From the NCBI GenBank assembly GCA_023436885.1, contig JAEZHI010000004.1, forward strand, positions 248,001 to 312,000: a stretch of 64,000 nucleotides of DNA, read 5' to 3'. The DNA is from Pseudomonadota bacterium. GTDB taxonomy: Bacteria; Pseudomonadota; Alphaproteobacteria; Rhizobiales; Pleomorphomonadaceae. Made by a program: the position numbers and the translations under genes. Below are positions 25,326 through 34,272 of the stretch, one piece after another (position 1 is the first letter of the stretch; every line of letters begins with the position of its first letter). Below the pieces are notes generated by a model. The model searched no databases. It saw nothing but the letters and a program-made list of their open reading frames with translations, and was not told the origin of the DNA.

Positions 25326-26231
25326 TCAGCCGCCGATCTGCGCCTTACGGGCTGCGACGATGGTCTTGTAGAAGTCCGGCGTCACGTCGGAGAAGGCCTT
25401 GAAGTCACCGCCTTCGATGGCCGAGAAGCAGGCCGGATCGGTCTTCGGCAGATCCTTCATGAACGATACGAACTTGGCTTTGACGTCGTTCGGCAGAGCG
25501 TTGCGGACGACGATCGGGCCGTTCGGGATGAGGGGCGACTTCCAGAGCTCAACGATGTCGTCCATATTGAGCATGCCCTTCTCAACCATTTTCCGGAGAT
25601 TGCCGGAAGTGTACCCGTCCTTGAAATTGCCGACGCCCGAACCCCAGGTCGTGCCGGCATCGAAGGTGCCCTTCAGCACTTCGAGGACGAGATTTTCATG
25701 GCCGCCGCCAAAACCGGTCGAAGCGAAGTATTCCTTGACCGGAGCGCCAATGGCTTCCGGCAAAGTCGCGACCGGAACAAGGTAACCCGAGGTGGAGTCA
25801 GGATCGGCGAAGCCGAGCTTCTTGCCCTTGAGGTCCTTGAGGGTCTTGAGGCCACTGTCCTTGCGGGCAACCATGATGGAATAATAGCCGGTGGACCCGT
25901 CGGTCTGCACGGTGGTCAGCACTGGGGTGACCACATCAGGATTGGTCAGGAAAATCTTGGCATAGCCCGAAGCGCCGAGCTCTGCCTCGTCGAGCGTGCC
26001 ACCCAGGAGACCCTGGATGACGCCGTCATAATCGGCCGCCGGGAATAGCGACACCTTCTCGACGCCGATGGCGGCCGGCAGCTTGTCCTGCAGGCACTTG
26101 AAGTTGCGCAGGCGGTCAGCCTCGTTTTCTCCGCCAAGGATGCCGACGCGGAAATCCTTGATCTCCTCGGCAGCGGCGGCGCCGGCGAGCGCGACGAGGG
26201 CGGTTGCGGCAAACAGAATCTTCTTCAACAT
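25326..26231 (-). CDS. phnD: phosphonate ABC transporter binding protein
   Basis: 301-residue periplasmic phosphonate-binding protein with signal peptide MLKKILFAATALVALAGAAAAEE. Family motifs: FRVGILGGENEADRL, YDGVIQGLLGGTLDEAELG, LKDLKGKKLGFADPDSTSGYLVP and TWGSGVGNFKDG. The start at 26231 is supported by the signal peptide and an AGGAGTGAG ribosome site; the open frame extends to 26447 without homology. Downstream of phnC and upstream of two phnE genes. Confidence 0.94.
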   Translation of the reverse strand: MLKKILFAATALVALAGAAAAEEIKDFRVGILGGENEADRLRNFKCLQDKLPAAIGVEKVSLFPAADYDGVIQGLLGGTLDEAELGASGYAKIFLTNPDVVTPVLTTVQTDGSTGYYSIMVARKDSGLKTLKDLKGKKLGFADPDSTSGYLVPVATLPEAIGAPVKEYFASTGFGGGHENLVLEVLKGTFDAGTTWGSGVGNFKDGYTSGNLRKMVEKGMLNMDDIVELWKSPLIPNGPIVVRNALPNDVKAKFVSFMKDLPKTDPACFSAIEGGDFKAFSDVTPDFYKTIVAARKAQIGG

Positions 26232-26376
26232 CCGTCTCACTCCTGGTTCCGCCGGCCCCGCCGGTCGGATGGTCATGCTGCGCCCTTGGCGCGGGCATAC
26301 GAGCGCGCGACAGCGCTCCGCGAAACCGGCAGACGGTGTCGCGCGCTCGAAGCTTGGTTCTTGAAGCTGGCGTGCC

Positions 26377-27213
26377 TTAGATGGCTGCGGCGGCTTGCAT
26401 GGTGAGGCTGGCAATGGCCTCCGGCATCGGCATCCGCTCCGGAACAAGGGACGTCGATGTCAGGCGTTCGTCGAAATCTTCCTCGGCCCCGTAGATGCGG
26501 CGAACGGCTTCGGCCGTCAGCTCGCTCGGCGGGCCGTCGAAAACCACCCTGCCCTCGGCCATGCCGACGATGCGCTGGCAGTAGTTGCGCGCCGTGTCGA
26601 GGGTATGGAGATTGGTGATCACCGTGATGCCATCCCGGCGGTTGATGTCGGCGAGCGCATCCATCACCACCTTGGCGTTGAGTGGGTCGAGCGAGGCAAT
26701 CGGCTCGTCTGCCAGAATGACGCGCGGCTCCTGCATCAAGGCGCGGGCAATGGCGACACGTTGTTGCTGGCCGCCGCTCAGCGTCCCGGCGGGCTGTACA
26801 ACCGTCTGCTCGATGCCCAGCCGCTCCAACGCTGCTATGGCCATGATACGCTCTTCGCGGCTGAAAAGGTTCATCACCGACAGCGCCGTCGACCGATGGT
26901 TGAGGCGACCGAGCAGCACGTTGGTCAGCACGTCGAGGCGTGGAACCAAGTTGAATTGCTGGAAGATCATCGCGCAATCGCGTCGCCAGCGGCGCAACGC
27001 CTCGCCCTTGAGCGACGCAATCTCCACGTCGCCGTACCGTATGGATCCGGAAGTCGGATCGGCGAGCCGATTGATCATGCGCAGCAGCGTTGATTTGCCG
27101 GCACCGGACCGGCCGATGACGCCGACCATCTGTCCCTCGGGGATCGAGAAGCTGACGTCATCGACGGCGACCTTGGCCCCGAAGTGACGCGAAAGGTTGC
27201 GGATTTCGAACAT
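26377..27213 (-). CDS. phnC: phosphonate ABC transporter ATPase
   Basis: 278-residue nucleotide-binding subunit. Motifs: LSRHFGAKVAVDDVSF, Walker A GRSGAGKST, Q-loop MIFQQFNLVPRLDVLTNVLLG (a PhnC hallmark), signature LSGGQQQRVAIARAL, Walker B VILADEPIASLD, and TNLHTLDTARNYCQRIVGM. First gene of the second phn block; a palindrome lies in the spacer upstream (27273-27296). Confidence 0.95.
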   Translation of the reverse strand: MFEIRNLSRHFGAKVAVDDVSFSIPEGQMVGVIGRSGAGKSTLLRMINRLADPTSGSIRYGDVEIASLKGEALRRWRRDCAMIFQQFNLVPRLDVLTNVLLGRLNHRSTALSVMNLFSREERIMAIAALERLGIEQTVVQPAGTLSGGQQQRVAIARALMQEPRVILADEPIASLDPLNAKVVMDALADINRRDGITVITNLHTLDTARNYCQRIVGMAEGRVVFDGPPSELTAEAVRRIYGAEEDFDERLTSTSLVPERMPMPEAIASLTMQAAAAI

Positions 27214-27272
27214 TCTTCCAGAAGCCCTGCCAGGATTATATTTTGTATGAACTTGAGTTTACGCTGGCCGGA

Positions 27273-27296
27273 TGTCAGTTTCGTGTACAACTGACA
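27273..27296. promoter_or_regulatory. palindrome upstream of phnC
   Basis: Perfect 8-bp inverted repeat TGTCAGTT (27273-27280) / AACTGACA (27289-27296), 8-base spacer, in the gap between the hexapeptide gene and phnC. Half-sites resemble Pho-box halves (CTGTCAT/CTGACA-like) but are inverted rather than direct. Candidate operator for a separate phnC promoter. Confidence 0.45.
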
Positions 27297-27306
27297 AGTA
27301 AACCGG

Positions 27307-27921
27307 CTAATGTTCGTACTTATGCAAGAAAGACTCGACGCTGAGTCTTCGAAAGTCTTCGAGCGCTACTCTAAGCTGTCCATGATCCCAGTCCCACCAG
27401 GCAAGCGCCTCCAGTCGAGCTGCGATATCTTCCGGAAAACGTCGCTTCAGAGGACGCGCCGGCACGCCCGTCACGATCGTATAGGCGGGTACATCACGGC
27501 TCACCACGGCGCCGGCGCCGACCACCGCTCCATTGCCGATGGATACGCCCGGGAGAAGCGTTACGCCGTGACCGATCCAGACGTCATGCCCGATATGAAT
27601 ACGGTGGTCCCGCCGCCAGGCAAAAAAGTCCTGTTCGTGCTCGGCATCTTCCCAGTAGTCGCCGGCTCGGTAGGTGAAATGATGAAGGCTGGCGCGGTCC
27701 ATCGGATGGCGGGTGGCGTTGATGCGAACCGCCGCAGCGATATTGGCGAACTTGCCGATCGTGGCACACCAGACCATGCCATCGCGTTCGATGTAGGAGT
27801 AATCGCCGAGCTCCAGCTCGCTGATGCGGCATCCTTCGGCAATTTCCGTGTAACGGCCAAGCCGGCTTGCCTCGACGCTGGCCGTCGGATAGATGAGCGG
27901 CGTCTCCGAAAGACGGGTCAT
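27307..27921 (-). CDS. hexapeptide-repeat transferase of phosphonate operons
   Basis: 204-residue left-handed beta-helix acyltransferase-like protein. Hexapeptide turns run from about 28 to 160: LGDYSYIERDGMVWCATIGKFANIAA, then HIGHDVWIGHGVTLLPGVSIGNGAVVGAGAVVSRDVPAYTIV.GVPARPLKRRF as in CatB/xenobiotic acetyltransferases (segments quoted in part). It overlaps the phnL stop by four bases, the usual position of this family in rhizobial phn loci. Substrate is unknown; acetylation of an aminoalkylphosphonate, as PhnO does in E. coli, is a reasonable guess. Confidence 0.85.
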   Translation of the reverse strand: MTRLSETPLIYPTASVEASRLGRYTEIAEGCRISELELGDYSYIERDGMVWCATIGKFANIAAAVRINATRHPMDRASLHHFTYRAGDYWEDAEHEQDFFAWRRDHRIHIGHDVWIGHGVTLLPGVSIGNGAVVGAGAVVSRDVPAYTIVTGVPARPLKRRFPEDIAARLEALAWWDWDHGQLRVALEDFRRLSVESFLHKYEH

Positions 27922-28622
27922 TTGCCGGCCCTCCTTTGCGAATAGTGCGATACGTCGACAACCCGGCTCGCCACGCGGTCGCGCACATCCTCGTCGTGGA
28001 AGATGCCGACCAGCGTCGTTCCTGCCGCCTTCTTCTCCTCGATCATCTCGACGACCACGGCGCGATTGGCGGCGTCGAGCGACGCGGTTGGTTCGTCAAG
28101 AAGAAGAATTGGGTGATCCGAGATGAAACCGCGGGCGATATTGACGCGCTGCTGTTCGCCGCCGGAGAAGGTCGCCGGCGGCAGGCTCCAGAGTTCACGC
28201 GGCAGGTTGAGCCGGGCCAGAGCAGCCTCGGCTCGCTCTAGTGCCTCGGGTCGATCCATTCCACGCGCGATCAGCGGATCGGCCACCACTTCATGGGCGG
28301 AAACGCGAGGAATGGCTCGAAGGAACTGGCTGACATAGCCAAGCGTCAGGCGGCGAACATCTAGAACCTCGCGCGGCAGGGCCTTGGCAAGATCGACCGC
28401 CCGCCCGTCATGGGCGACCAGGATCTCCCCGGCGTCTACGCCATAGTTGCCGTAAAGCATCTTCAAAATGGAGCTCTTGCCGACACCCGAGGGGCCGCCG
28501 AGCACCAGGCATTCGCCAGACGCCACCTCAAAGGAAACGTTGGCAAATACCGGCAGGCGAAGACCGCCGCGCAGATGCATGACGAATGTCTTGGCGATGT
28601 CGCGCACACGGAGCGGCAGCAT
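27918..28622 (-). CDS. phnL: C-P lyase ATP-binding-cassette protein PhnL
   Basis: 234-residue ABC-type ATPase that is not a transporter subunit but part of the C-P lyase system. Motifs: Walker A GGPSGVGKSS, Q-loop region LGYVSQFLRAIPRVSAHEVV (PhnL-typical), signature FSGGEQQRVNIARGF, Walker B LLLDEPTASLD, switch FHDEDVRDRVA. Needed with PhnGHI for ribosyl-phosphonate formation. Between phnK and the hexapeptide gene. Confidence 0.94.
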   Translation of the reverse strand: MLPLRVRDIAKTFVMHLRGGLRLPVFANVSFEVASGECLVLGGPSGVGKSSILKMLYGNYGVDAGEILVAHDGRAVDLAKALPREVLDVRRLTLGYVSQFLRAIPRVSAHEVVADPLIARGMDRPEALERAEAALARLNLPRELWSLPPATFSGGEQQRVNIARGFISDHPILLLDEPTASLDAANRAVVVEMIEEKKAAGTTLVGIFHDEDVRDRVASRVVDVSHYSQRRAGK

Positions 28623-28634
28623 GGCGTTCTCCGA

Positions 28635-29411
28635 TCAAGCTTGGGGAATGGAAGAGACGAGAAGCTGGGTGTAAGGCTCGCGGGGATCGTCGAGCACGCG
28701 ATCGGTCAGACCCTCTTCGATCACCCGCCCCTCCTTCATGACCATCATGCGATGGCTCAGCAGGCGAGCCACGGCGAGGTCATGCGTTACGATGATCACT
28801 GAAAGGCCAAGGTCGCGGACGAGACCGCGGATCAGGTCGAGGAGACGCGCCTGTACCGACACATCAAGTCCACCAGTCGGTTCGTCCATGAAAACGAGGC
28901 GGGGGGCCGTCACGAGGTTGCGGGCGATCTGAAGACGCTGGCGCATTCCGCCGGAAAAAGCTCTCGGGCCATCGTCGATGCGATCGGCGGCGATCTCGAC
29001 GCGGGAGAGCCAATCGAGCGCGGTATCGCGGATACGGCCGTAGTGACGGTCGCCGATCGCCATCAGTCGTTCGCCGACATTGGCGCCGGCGGAAACGCCC
29101 ATGCGAAGGCCATCGGCCGGGTTCTGATGCACGAAGGCCCAGTCGGTCCGCATGAGAAACCGGCGCTCGGCTTCCATCATGGTTGTCAGGTCACGCTGAC
29201 TGCCATCGCGCATGGCATAGACCACCGAACCGCTATCGGCGGCAAGTCGCGTCGACAGGCAGTTGAGAAGGGTCGTCTTGCCCGAGCCGCTCTCGCCGAC
29301 CACCGCGAGCACTTCGCCCGGCCAGAGATCGAAGGAAATGTCCGTGCAGCCGAGACGAGTACCGTAGTTTTTGGCGAGATCACGCACCTTGAGAATGGGA
29401 GCGTCCGTCAT
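28635..29411 (-). CDS. phnK: C-P lyase ATP-binding-cassette protein PhnK
   Basis: 258-residue ABC-type ATPase resembling DppD/NikE but located in the C-P lyase core, where PhnK docks on PhnJ. Motifs: Walker A GESGSGKTT, WAFVHQNPADGLRMGVSAG (PhnK-typical Q-loop), signature FSGGMRQRLQIARNL, Walker B VFMDEPTGGLDVSVQ, VTHDLAVARLL. Four-base overlap with phnJ upstream. Confidence 0.95.
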   Translation of the reverse strand: MTDAPILKVRDLAKNYGTRLGCTDISFDLWPGEVLAVVGESGSGKTTLLNCLSTRLAADSGSVVYAMRDGSQRDLTTMMEAERRFLMRTDWAFVHQNPADGLRMGVSAGANVGERLMAIGDRHYGRIRDTALDWLSRVEIAADRIDDGPRAFSGGMRQRLQIARNLVTAPRLVFMDEPTGGLDVSVQARLLDLIRGLVRDLGLSVIIVTHDLAVARLLSHRMMVMKEGRVIEEGLTDRVLDDPREPYTQLLVSSIPQA

Positions 29412-30256
29412 GATTGAGCTCCTGTCTCAGCGCGACGGCTTTCGCAATTATCGGTATCGGAGCAGACGAACATGCGGCCGCCGCGATCGTCGAGCACCAC
29501 CTCATCGAGATAGACATTGCGGGCGCCGCATAGGGTGCAAGGCTCGCTGAATGTCTGCACTTCGAAGGGGTGATCTTCGAAGTCGAGGCTCTTCACCTCG
29601 GTATGCGGCGGTACCGCATAGATGCGCTTTTCACGGCCGGCGCCGAACAGCTGCAGCGCCGGGCTCATGGTCATCTTGGGATTGTCGAACTTGGGGATGG
29701 GCGAAGGGTCCATCACGTAGCGGCCGGCAATCTTCACCGGGTAGGCATAGGCGGTGGCGATCCGGCCGTGATGGGCGATATCCTCGTAGAGCTTCACGTG
29801 CATGAGGCCGTAGTCCTCAAGCCCGTGCATCACCCGTGTCTCGGTTTCACGCGGCTCGAGGAAGCGCAACGGCTCGGGGATCGGTACCTGGTAGACGAGG
29901 ATCTGTCCTTCCTGGAGCGGATGCTCCGGGATGCGGTGACGCGTCTGGATGACGGTCGCTTCGGAAGTATGTGTCGTGGTCGCAACCCCGGCCACCTTCC
30001 GAAAGAAGGCGCGGATCGAAACGGCATTCGTGGTGTCGTCAGCGCCTTGGTCGATAACCTTGAGCACATCGTTGGGGCCAATCACCGCAGCGGTAACCTG
30101 CACGCCGCCGGTTCCCCAGCCGTAGGGCATCGGCATTTCGCGCGCCGCGAATGGCACCTGGTAGCCCGGAATGGCGATCGCCTTCAGAATGGCGCGCCGG
30201 ATCATCCGCTTAGTCTGTTCGTCGAGGTAAGCGAAGTTGTACGTGACGGCATTCAT
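29408..30256 (-). CDS. phnJ: alpha-D-ribose 1-methylphosphonate 5-phosphate C-P lyase
   Basis: 282-residue radical-SAM enzyme that cleaves the carbon-phosphorus bond. The N-terminus NAVTYNFAYLDEQTKRMIRR and the glycyl-radical region MPYGWGTGGVQ (about 43-53) are typical. The four conserved cysteines are visible near the C-terminus: CTLC (about 241-244) and C-x5-C in VCSDTDNC (about 265-272); they hold the iron-sulfur cluster and catalytic thiol. The start at 30256 overlaps phnI by four bases and begins the homology; an upstream codon at 30319 lies inside phnI. Confidence 0.96.
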   Translation of the reverse strand: MNAVTYNFAYLDEQTKRMIRRAILKAIAIPGYQVPFAAREMPMPYGWGTGGVQVTAAVIGPNDVLKVIDQGADDTTNAVSIRAFFRKVAGVATTTHTSEATVIQTRHRIPEHPLQEGQILVYQVPIPEPLRFLEPRETETRVMHGLEDYGLMHVKLYEDIAHHGRIATAYAYPVKIAGRYVMDPSPIPKFDNPKMTMSPALQLFGAGREKRIYAVPPHTEVKSLDFEDHPFEVQTFSEPCTLCGARNVYLDEVVLDDRGGRMFVCSDTDNCESRRAETGAQS

Positions 30257-31368
30257 TGGGCTGCCTCCTCGATCGCTTCCCCATCTTCTTCGCCAACGAG
30301 CTCGCCGCTTTCCTGCCACGCTGTCCGCAGCCGGCGCACAAGGCCGAGTTCAGCCTGGAAGTCGACGTAGTGCGGGAGTTTCAGGTGCTCGACGAAGCCG
30401 GTCGCCTCGACGTTGTCACAGTGAGAAATGACGAACTCCTCGTCCTGCGCCGGCGCTGTTATTTCCTCGCCATATTCGGCGGCTCTGAGCGCACGGTCGC
30501 AGAGCGACATGGCCATCGCCTTGCGCTCGCTCTGACCGAATACAAGGCCATAGCCTCGTGTGAACTGCGGCGGCCGCTCGGCCGATCCCTTGAACTGATT
30601 GACCATCTGGCATTCGGTGACCCGGATCTCGCCGATGGCCACGGCAAACCCCAGCTCGGGAATGTCGATCTCCACCGTGGCGATGCCGATGCGGATTTCA
30701 CCAACGAAAGGGTGACTGCGGCCGTAGCCGCGTTGGGTGGAATAGGCGAGCGCCAACAGGAAACCTTCGTCGCCCCGGGCAAGCGATTGCAGACGTTCGG
30801 CACGGGAAAGCGGAAACTCTTGCGGTGTGCGGGTAATGTCGCCAGGCTCTTCACCGTGGTCGCTCTCAGTCTCGATCAGGCTTTCACCGTCGAGAATATC
30901 CGAAACGCGGGCCAGGTCCCCCACCCCGCCATCACGATGTACCGGTTCGGGTATCTCGGGATCACCGGACAATGTCGGGTCGAGCAGGCGGTGGGTGTAG
31001 TCGAAGGTCGGGCCAAGGAGCTGACCGCCCGGTAGGTCCTTGTATGTTGCCGAAACACGCCGTTCGATGCGCATGGCGCGGCTGTTGAGGGGAAGGCTGC
31101 TGCCGAAGCGCGGTAGAGTCGTGCGGAAGGCGCGCAGGATGAAGATCGCCTCGATCATGTCGCCGCGCGCCTGCCGAATGGCCAACGCTGCGAGACCCGG
31201 GTCGTAAAGTGAGGCCTCGGCCATCACGCGATCGACGGCGAGCGACAATTGCTCGGTGATCTGCGCTTCCGTGATGGCTGGCAGCCGACGGTCGCCACGC
31301 CGACGGTCGGCGAGAAGTCGATGAGCGTTTTCGATGGCGGCTTCGCCACCCTTGACCGCAACATACAT
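30253..31368 (-). CDS. phnI: C-P lyase nucleosidase subunit PhnI
   Basis: 371-residue subunit of the PhnGHIJ complex; PhnI with GHL exchanges the adenine of ATP for phosphonate. Family motifs: MYVAVKGGEAAIENAH, VMAEASLYDPGLAALAIRQARGD, GQLLGPTFDYTHRLLDP, RAERLQSLARGDEGFLLALAYSTQRGYG, HPFVGEIRIG and HCDNVEATGFVEHLKLPHY. Length matches the family. Separated from phnH by three bases and overlapping phnJ. Confidence 0.96.
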   Translation of the reverse strand: MYVAVKGGEAAIENAHRLLADRRRGDRRLPAITEAQITEQLSLAVDRVMAEASLYDPGLAALAIRQARGDMIEAIFILRAFRTTLPRFGSSLPLNSRAMRIERRVSATYKDLPGGQLLGPTFDYTHRLLDPTLSGDPEIPEPVHRDGGVGDLARVSDILDGESLIETESDHGEEPGDITRTPQEFPLSRAERLQSLARGDEGFLLALAYSTQRGYGRSHPFVGEIRIGIATVEIDIPELGFAVAIGEIRVTECQMVNQFKGSAERPPQFTRGYGLVFGQSERKAMAMSLCDRALRAAEYGEEITAPAQDEEFVISHCDNVEATGFVEHLKLPHYVDFQAELGLVRRLRTAWQESGELVGEEDGEAIEEAAQ

Positions 31369-31371
31369 GGC

Positions 31372-31980
31372 TTAGCCTTCCGACGGGAGGAAATGGGTGG
31401 AGCGCGGCAGAGCGACGAGGTCGCGGCCAGCCGTCAACACGACATCGAGGCCGCGAGGAAAGAGGGCGCGGTTGGCCGCCCGGAAGGCGACGAAACCCTC
31501 CGGCAGGCCGTCTACGGTCAAGTCGCAATGGCTGGCGATACCCGGGCCTGCAAGGCTGAAGCGTTCGCCTTTGCCGAAGCGCCGCACTTCGATGATCAGG
31601 GTTGCCGAACGGTCGGGATAATCCTGCGTGCCAAGCTGGAATTCAGCCAGAATGGCCTCGCCCTGGTCCAGGAAGGCAAAGGTGGCTTCGCTTGGGTTCT
31701 TTGTCAGCGGGGCACCCGTGTGAAAGGCGAACCAGGCTCCAAGTTCGGAAGGCGTGCCAAGGCGCCAGACGGGAGTGCTTGCGTCGCAAAGTGTGAGCGC
31801 CAGTGCCGCTTGTGCAGGGCCAGCCAGACCCGGCGCTGCCACATCGGCCTCCACGTGCCTGACACTGCCCGGCCGGGCCATGGCATCCATCATGAGACGA
31901 AAGGTGGCCTGCGCTTCGAAAACCGGTTGACCGAAGCCGCCGTCGAGCGACGCTTCGAGTAAGCGCATGTTGTGAGGCAT
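31372..31980 (-). CDS. phnH: C-P lyase subunit PhnH
   Basis: 202-residue subunit of the C-P lyase core complex. Motifs include GFGQPVFEAQATFRLMMDAMARPGSV (about 16-41, quoted as landmark), ALALTLCDASTPVW, GTQDYPDRSATLIIEV, LAGPGIAS and FPRGLDVVLTAG, all typical of PhnH. The ATG at 31980 overlaps the phnG stop (TGATG); the longer open frame upstream belongs to another frame of phnG. Confidence 0.95.
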   Translation of the reverse strand: MPHNMRLLEASLDGGFGQPVFEAQATFRLMMDAMARPGSVRHVEADVAAPGLAGPAQAALALTLCDASTPVWRLGTPSELGAWFAFHTGAPLTKNPSEATFAFLDQGEAILAEFQLGTQDYPDRSATLIIEVRRFGKGERFSLAGPGIASHCDLTVDGLPEGFVAFRAANRALFPRGLDVVLTAGRDLVALPRSTHFLPSEG

Positions 31981-32438
31981 CAGTCCTCTCCCCGCACCAA
32001 TGTGAAGAAATCGACGCGCGTCGAGGCTGTCTCCGCTTCCTGCCGCAGACGTTCGTCGGCGAGACGAGCTTGAACCGTGGCGCAAAGCTCCTCCACGACG
32101 GGCAACCCCTCCTCCGTGTCGGCGAGAGCGTCGAAGATGGCGGCGTCCCTGGCTCGATTGCGATCGCTGCCGAGCAACTGACCGAAGCCGACCTGTCCGG
32201 ACGCAAGCCGCACCGTTGATCTGCTGATAGTCGCTTCGCCGAGATTGAAGCGAGCACCATCCCCGCCAATGCGCCCAGTCAACATGACAAGCCCGGTTTC
32301 GGGCCCGCGCAGATCGATCACCTCGGGCGCGCTGCCGAGGGCCGCGCGAGCGACACTGAATTCCGACGCGCTCGCTTGGGCAAGAAGACCCATGCGTTGA
32401 CGGCGACGCTCCTTCGCAGGGTCGGCAGCGACATTCAT
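31980..32438 (-). CDS. phnG: C-P lyase subunit PhnG
   Basis: 152-residue subunit, first gene of the phnGHIJKL block. Motifs: RQRMGLLAQASASEFSVAR, GPETGLVMLTGRIGGDGARFNLGEATISR (landmarks), RLASGQVGFGQLLGSDRNRARDAAIFDAL. The start MNVAADPAKERRRQRM at 32438 has GGAG about 8 bases upstream and matches the family length (about 150). Divergent from phnF across a 128-bp control region. Confidence 0.95.
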   Translation of the reverse strand: MNVAADPAKERRRQRMGLLAQASASEFSVARAALGSAPEVIDLRGPETGLVMLTGRIGGDGARFNLGEATISRSTVRLASGQVGFGQLLGSDRNRARDAAIFDALADTEEGLPVVEELCATVQARLADERLRQEAETASTRVDFFTLVRGED

Positions 32439-32498
32439 CGGTTTGCTCCGTTTAGCATCCACCACTACTGGGACAGGATGGGCTTGTGCTATCCAAAT

Positions 32499-32518
32499 TT
32501 GTCTATTAATCTAGACAA
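32499..32518. promoter_or_regulatory. candidate PhnF (GntR/HutC) operator
   Basis: Perfect 7-bp inverted repeat TTGTCTA (32499-32505) / TAGACAA (32512-32518), 6-base spacer, between divergent phnG and phnF. HutC-subfamily GntR proteins typically bind GT-x-TA...TA-x-AC palindromes, which this fits. Likely controls both directions. Confidence 0.65.
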
Positions 32519-32566
32519 CTACACAATAATGAGAATCATAATCGAACTCCGTGACAGCGAGGTGAC

Positions 32567-33304
32567 ATGGCCAGGCAGAAACCGGTCGAGCGGCATTCCG
32601 GCGTCGCGCTTTGGCGGCAGATTGCCGATCGCATTCGCGTGTCGATTGCCGATGGCGAGTACAAGGAAACGGGTCGGCTTCCGCCGGCATTCGATCTCGC
32701 CGAGCGTTTCGGGGTTAACCGACATACGGTGCGCGCCGCCCTCGCCTTCCTTGCTGAGGAAGGGCTTGTCGAAAGCATCCAGGGACATGGCACCGTCATC
32801 CTCGGCGGCCGTCAACTGACGCTACCGATTTCGAAACGCACGCGCTTTTCGGCCGGGCTAGGCGATCAAGCGTCCTCGGTTTCAACGCGTCTGCTCGAGT
32901 CTCGCGAGTTGCTCGCTTCGGTAGATATTGCCAACTTGCTGCAGATCGCGTCCGAACAGCCCGTGATCGAGGTGGAGGAGGCAGGCTACGTCAATGGCCG
33001 CCCTGTATCCTGTTCGCAGCATTTTTTCCCGGCTGCCCGGTTTCCCGATATCGTCGGACATATCGCAGCCACCGGCTCCATCACTCGGGCCTTTGCAGCC
33101 TGCGGTCTTGCCGACTATCTTCGTCACAGCACGGAAGTGTCGGCTCGTCACGCCGACGCCCGGGAGCGCGAATTGATGCACTTGTCACCCGGCGCCATCG
33201 TGCTTGAAACACGTGCCATCGATACCGATCTGGATGGCCGGCCGGTTCAATGTTCGCGCACACGTTTCTCGGCCGATCGCATCAGCCTCAAAATCACCGC
33301 TTGA
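32567..33304 (+). CDS. phnF: PhnF, GntR/HutC-family phosphonate regulator
   Basis: 245-residue repressor-type regulator. N-terminal GntR winged helix (about 10-75): ALWRQIADRIRVSIADGEY, RLPPAFDLAERFGVNRHTVRAAL, EGLVESIQGHGT. C-terminal UTRA effector domain (about 95-240): LLASVDIANLLQIASEQPVIEVEEAG, ARFPDIVG and RPVQCSRTRFSADRISL. Divergent from phnG and convergent with pdxY. A palindromic operator lies 50-70 bp upstream. Confidence 0.92.
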   Translation: MARQKPVERHSGVALWRQIADRIRVSIADGEYKETGRLPPAFDLAERFGVNRHTVRAALAFLAEEGLVESIQGHGTVILGGRQLTLPISKRTRFSAGLGDQASSVSTRLLESRELLASVDIANLLQIASEQPVIEVEEAGYVNGRPVSCSQHFFPAARFPDIVGHIAATGSITRAFAACGLADYLRHSTEVSARHADARERELMHLSPGAIVLETRAIDTDLDGRPVQCSRTRFSADRISLKITA

Positions 33305-33321
33305 GAGTCGGGCTTTGAGGC

Positions 33322-34170
33322 TCAGACCTCAACGGCTTCGATGGTCATCGACGGTTGAGCGATTTCATCCTGCGCAGCGATCAGCAATATCTCGCGGCTG
33401 CCAACCTCCGCCGTACGCTTCAGAAGACCGAATATCGAAGACACCGATCGAGATAGCGCCTCCGGCACCGAACGTGTCGTCAGCCAATGGACATAGAACA
33501 GCGCCGCGATGGCATCACCTGCACCATTGATCGACAGCGGCAGACGCTGAGAGCGGGCGCGCCATAGCTTGTGACCGTCGGACGCCACGATATCCAGCGC
33601 ATCGTCCGGTGTGCCGTCGACAATGAGCGAGGTGACGAGCGCCACTTTTGGCCCGAGCGCGTGGAGATCGGCGATCGATGTCCTCACCTGGTCCATGGAC
33701 GTAGAAGACCGGCCTACAAGAAAATCCAGCTCAAAATGGTTGGGCGTGACGAGATCGGCTAAGGGCAGCGCCCGGTCGCGGAAAAACTCCGGCACGCCGG
33801 GCCGAACGAAAACGCCCCGCCCCACGTCGCCTATCACCGGGTCGCAGGCATAGGTTGCTTGCGGATTGGCGTCGCGCACTCGTCTGACGGCATTGAGGAT
33901 CGAGTCCCCAATCGCCGGCGCGCCGATATAGCCAGAGAGAACGCCGTCACACGTTCCAAGAACGCCCCGTTCGGAAATGCCTTGAACACAGTCGTCGATC
34001 AGCGAGCTGTCGAACACCTGCCCCTTCCAGGATCCATAGCCCGTATGGTTCGAGAACTGGACCGTGTGGATCGGCCAAACCTCATGCCCGAGCCGCTGCA
34101 TGGCGAAGGTGGCCGACGCATTGCCGACGTGGCCATAGGCGACGTGGGACTGGATGGAGAGGATGTTCAT
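33322..34170 (-). CDS. pdxY: pyridoxal kinase
   Basis: 282-residue ribokinase-fold enzyme phosphorylating pyridoxal to PLP in B6 salvage. Motifs: MNILSIQSHVAYGHVGNASA (landmark 1-20), VQFSNHTGYG, GYIGAPAIGDSIL, VIGDVGRGVFVRPG, DLVTPNHFELDFL and the catalytic-Asp loop INGAGDAIAALF (about 233-244). The ATG at 34170 is the homology start; the in-frame codon at 34203 is less likely. A stand-alone gene between phnF and the ROK regulator. Confidence 0.93.
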   Translation of the reverse strand: MNILSIQSHVAYGHVGNASATFAMQRLGHEVWPIHTVQFSNHTGYGSWKGQVFDSSLIDDCVQGISERGVLGTCDGVLSGYIGAPAIGDSILNAVRRVRDANPQATYACDPVIGDVGRGVFVRPGVPEFFRDRALPLADLVTPNHFELDFLVGRSSTSMDQVRTSIADLHALGPKVALVTSLIVDGTPDDALDIVASDGHKLWRARSQRLPLSINGAGDAIAALFYVHWLTTRSVPEALSRSVSSIFGLLKRTAEVGSREILLIAAQDEIAQPSMTIEAVEV

Positions 34171-34272
34171 GGGCGACATTCTGACGGTACGCGACGACAA
34201 CAACGTCCACTGTCGGATAACAATCGGGAATTTTCAAGACTTCCCATAAACTTATTGGATGTCGGCGTCGTC

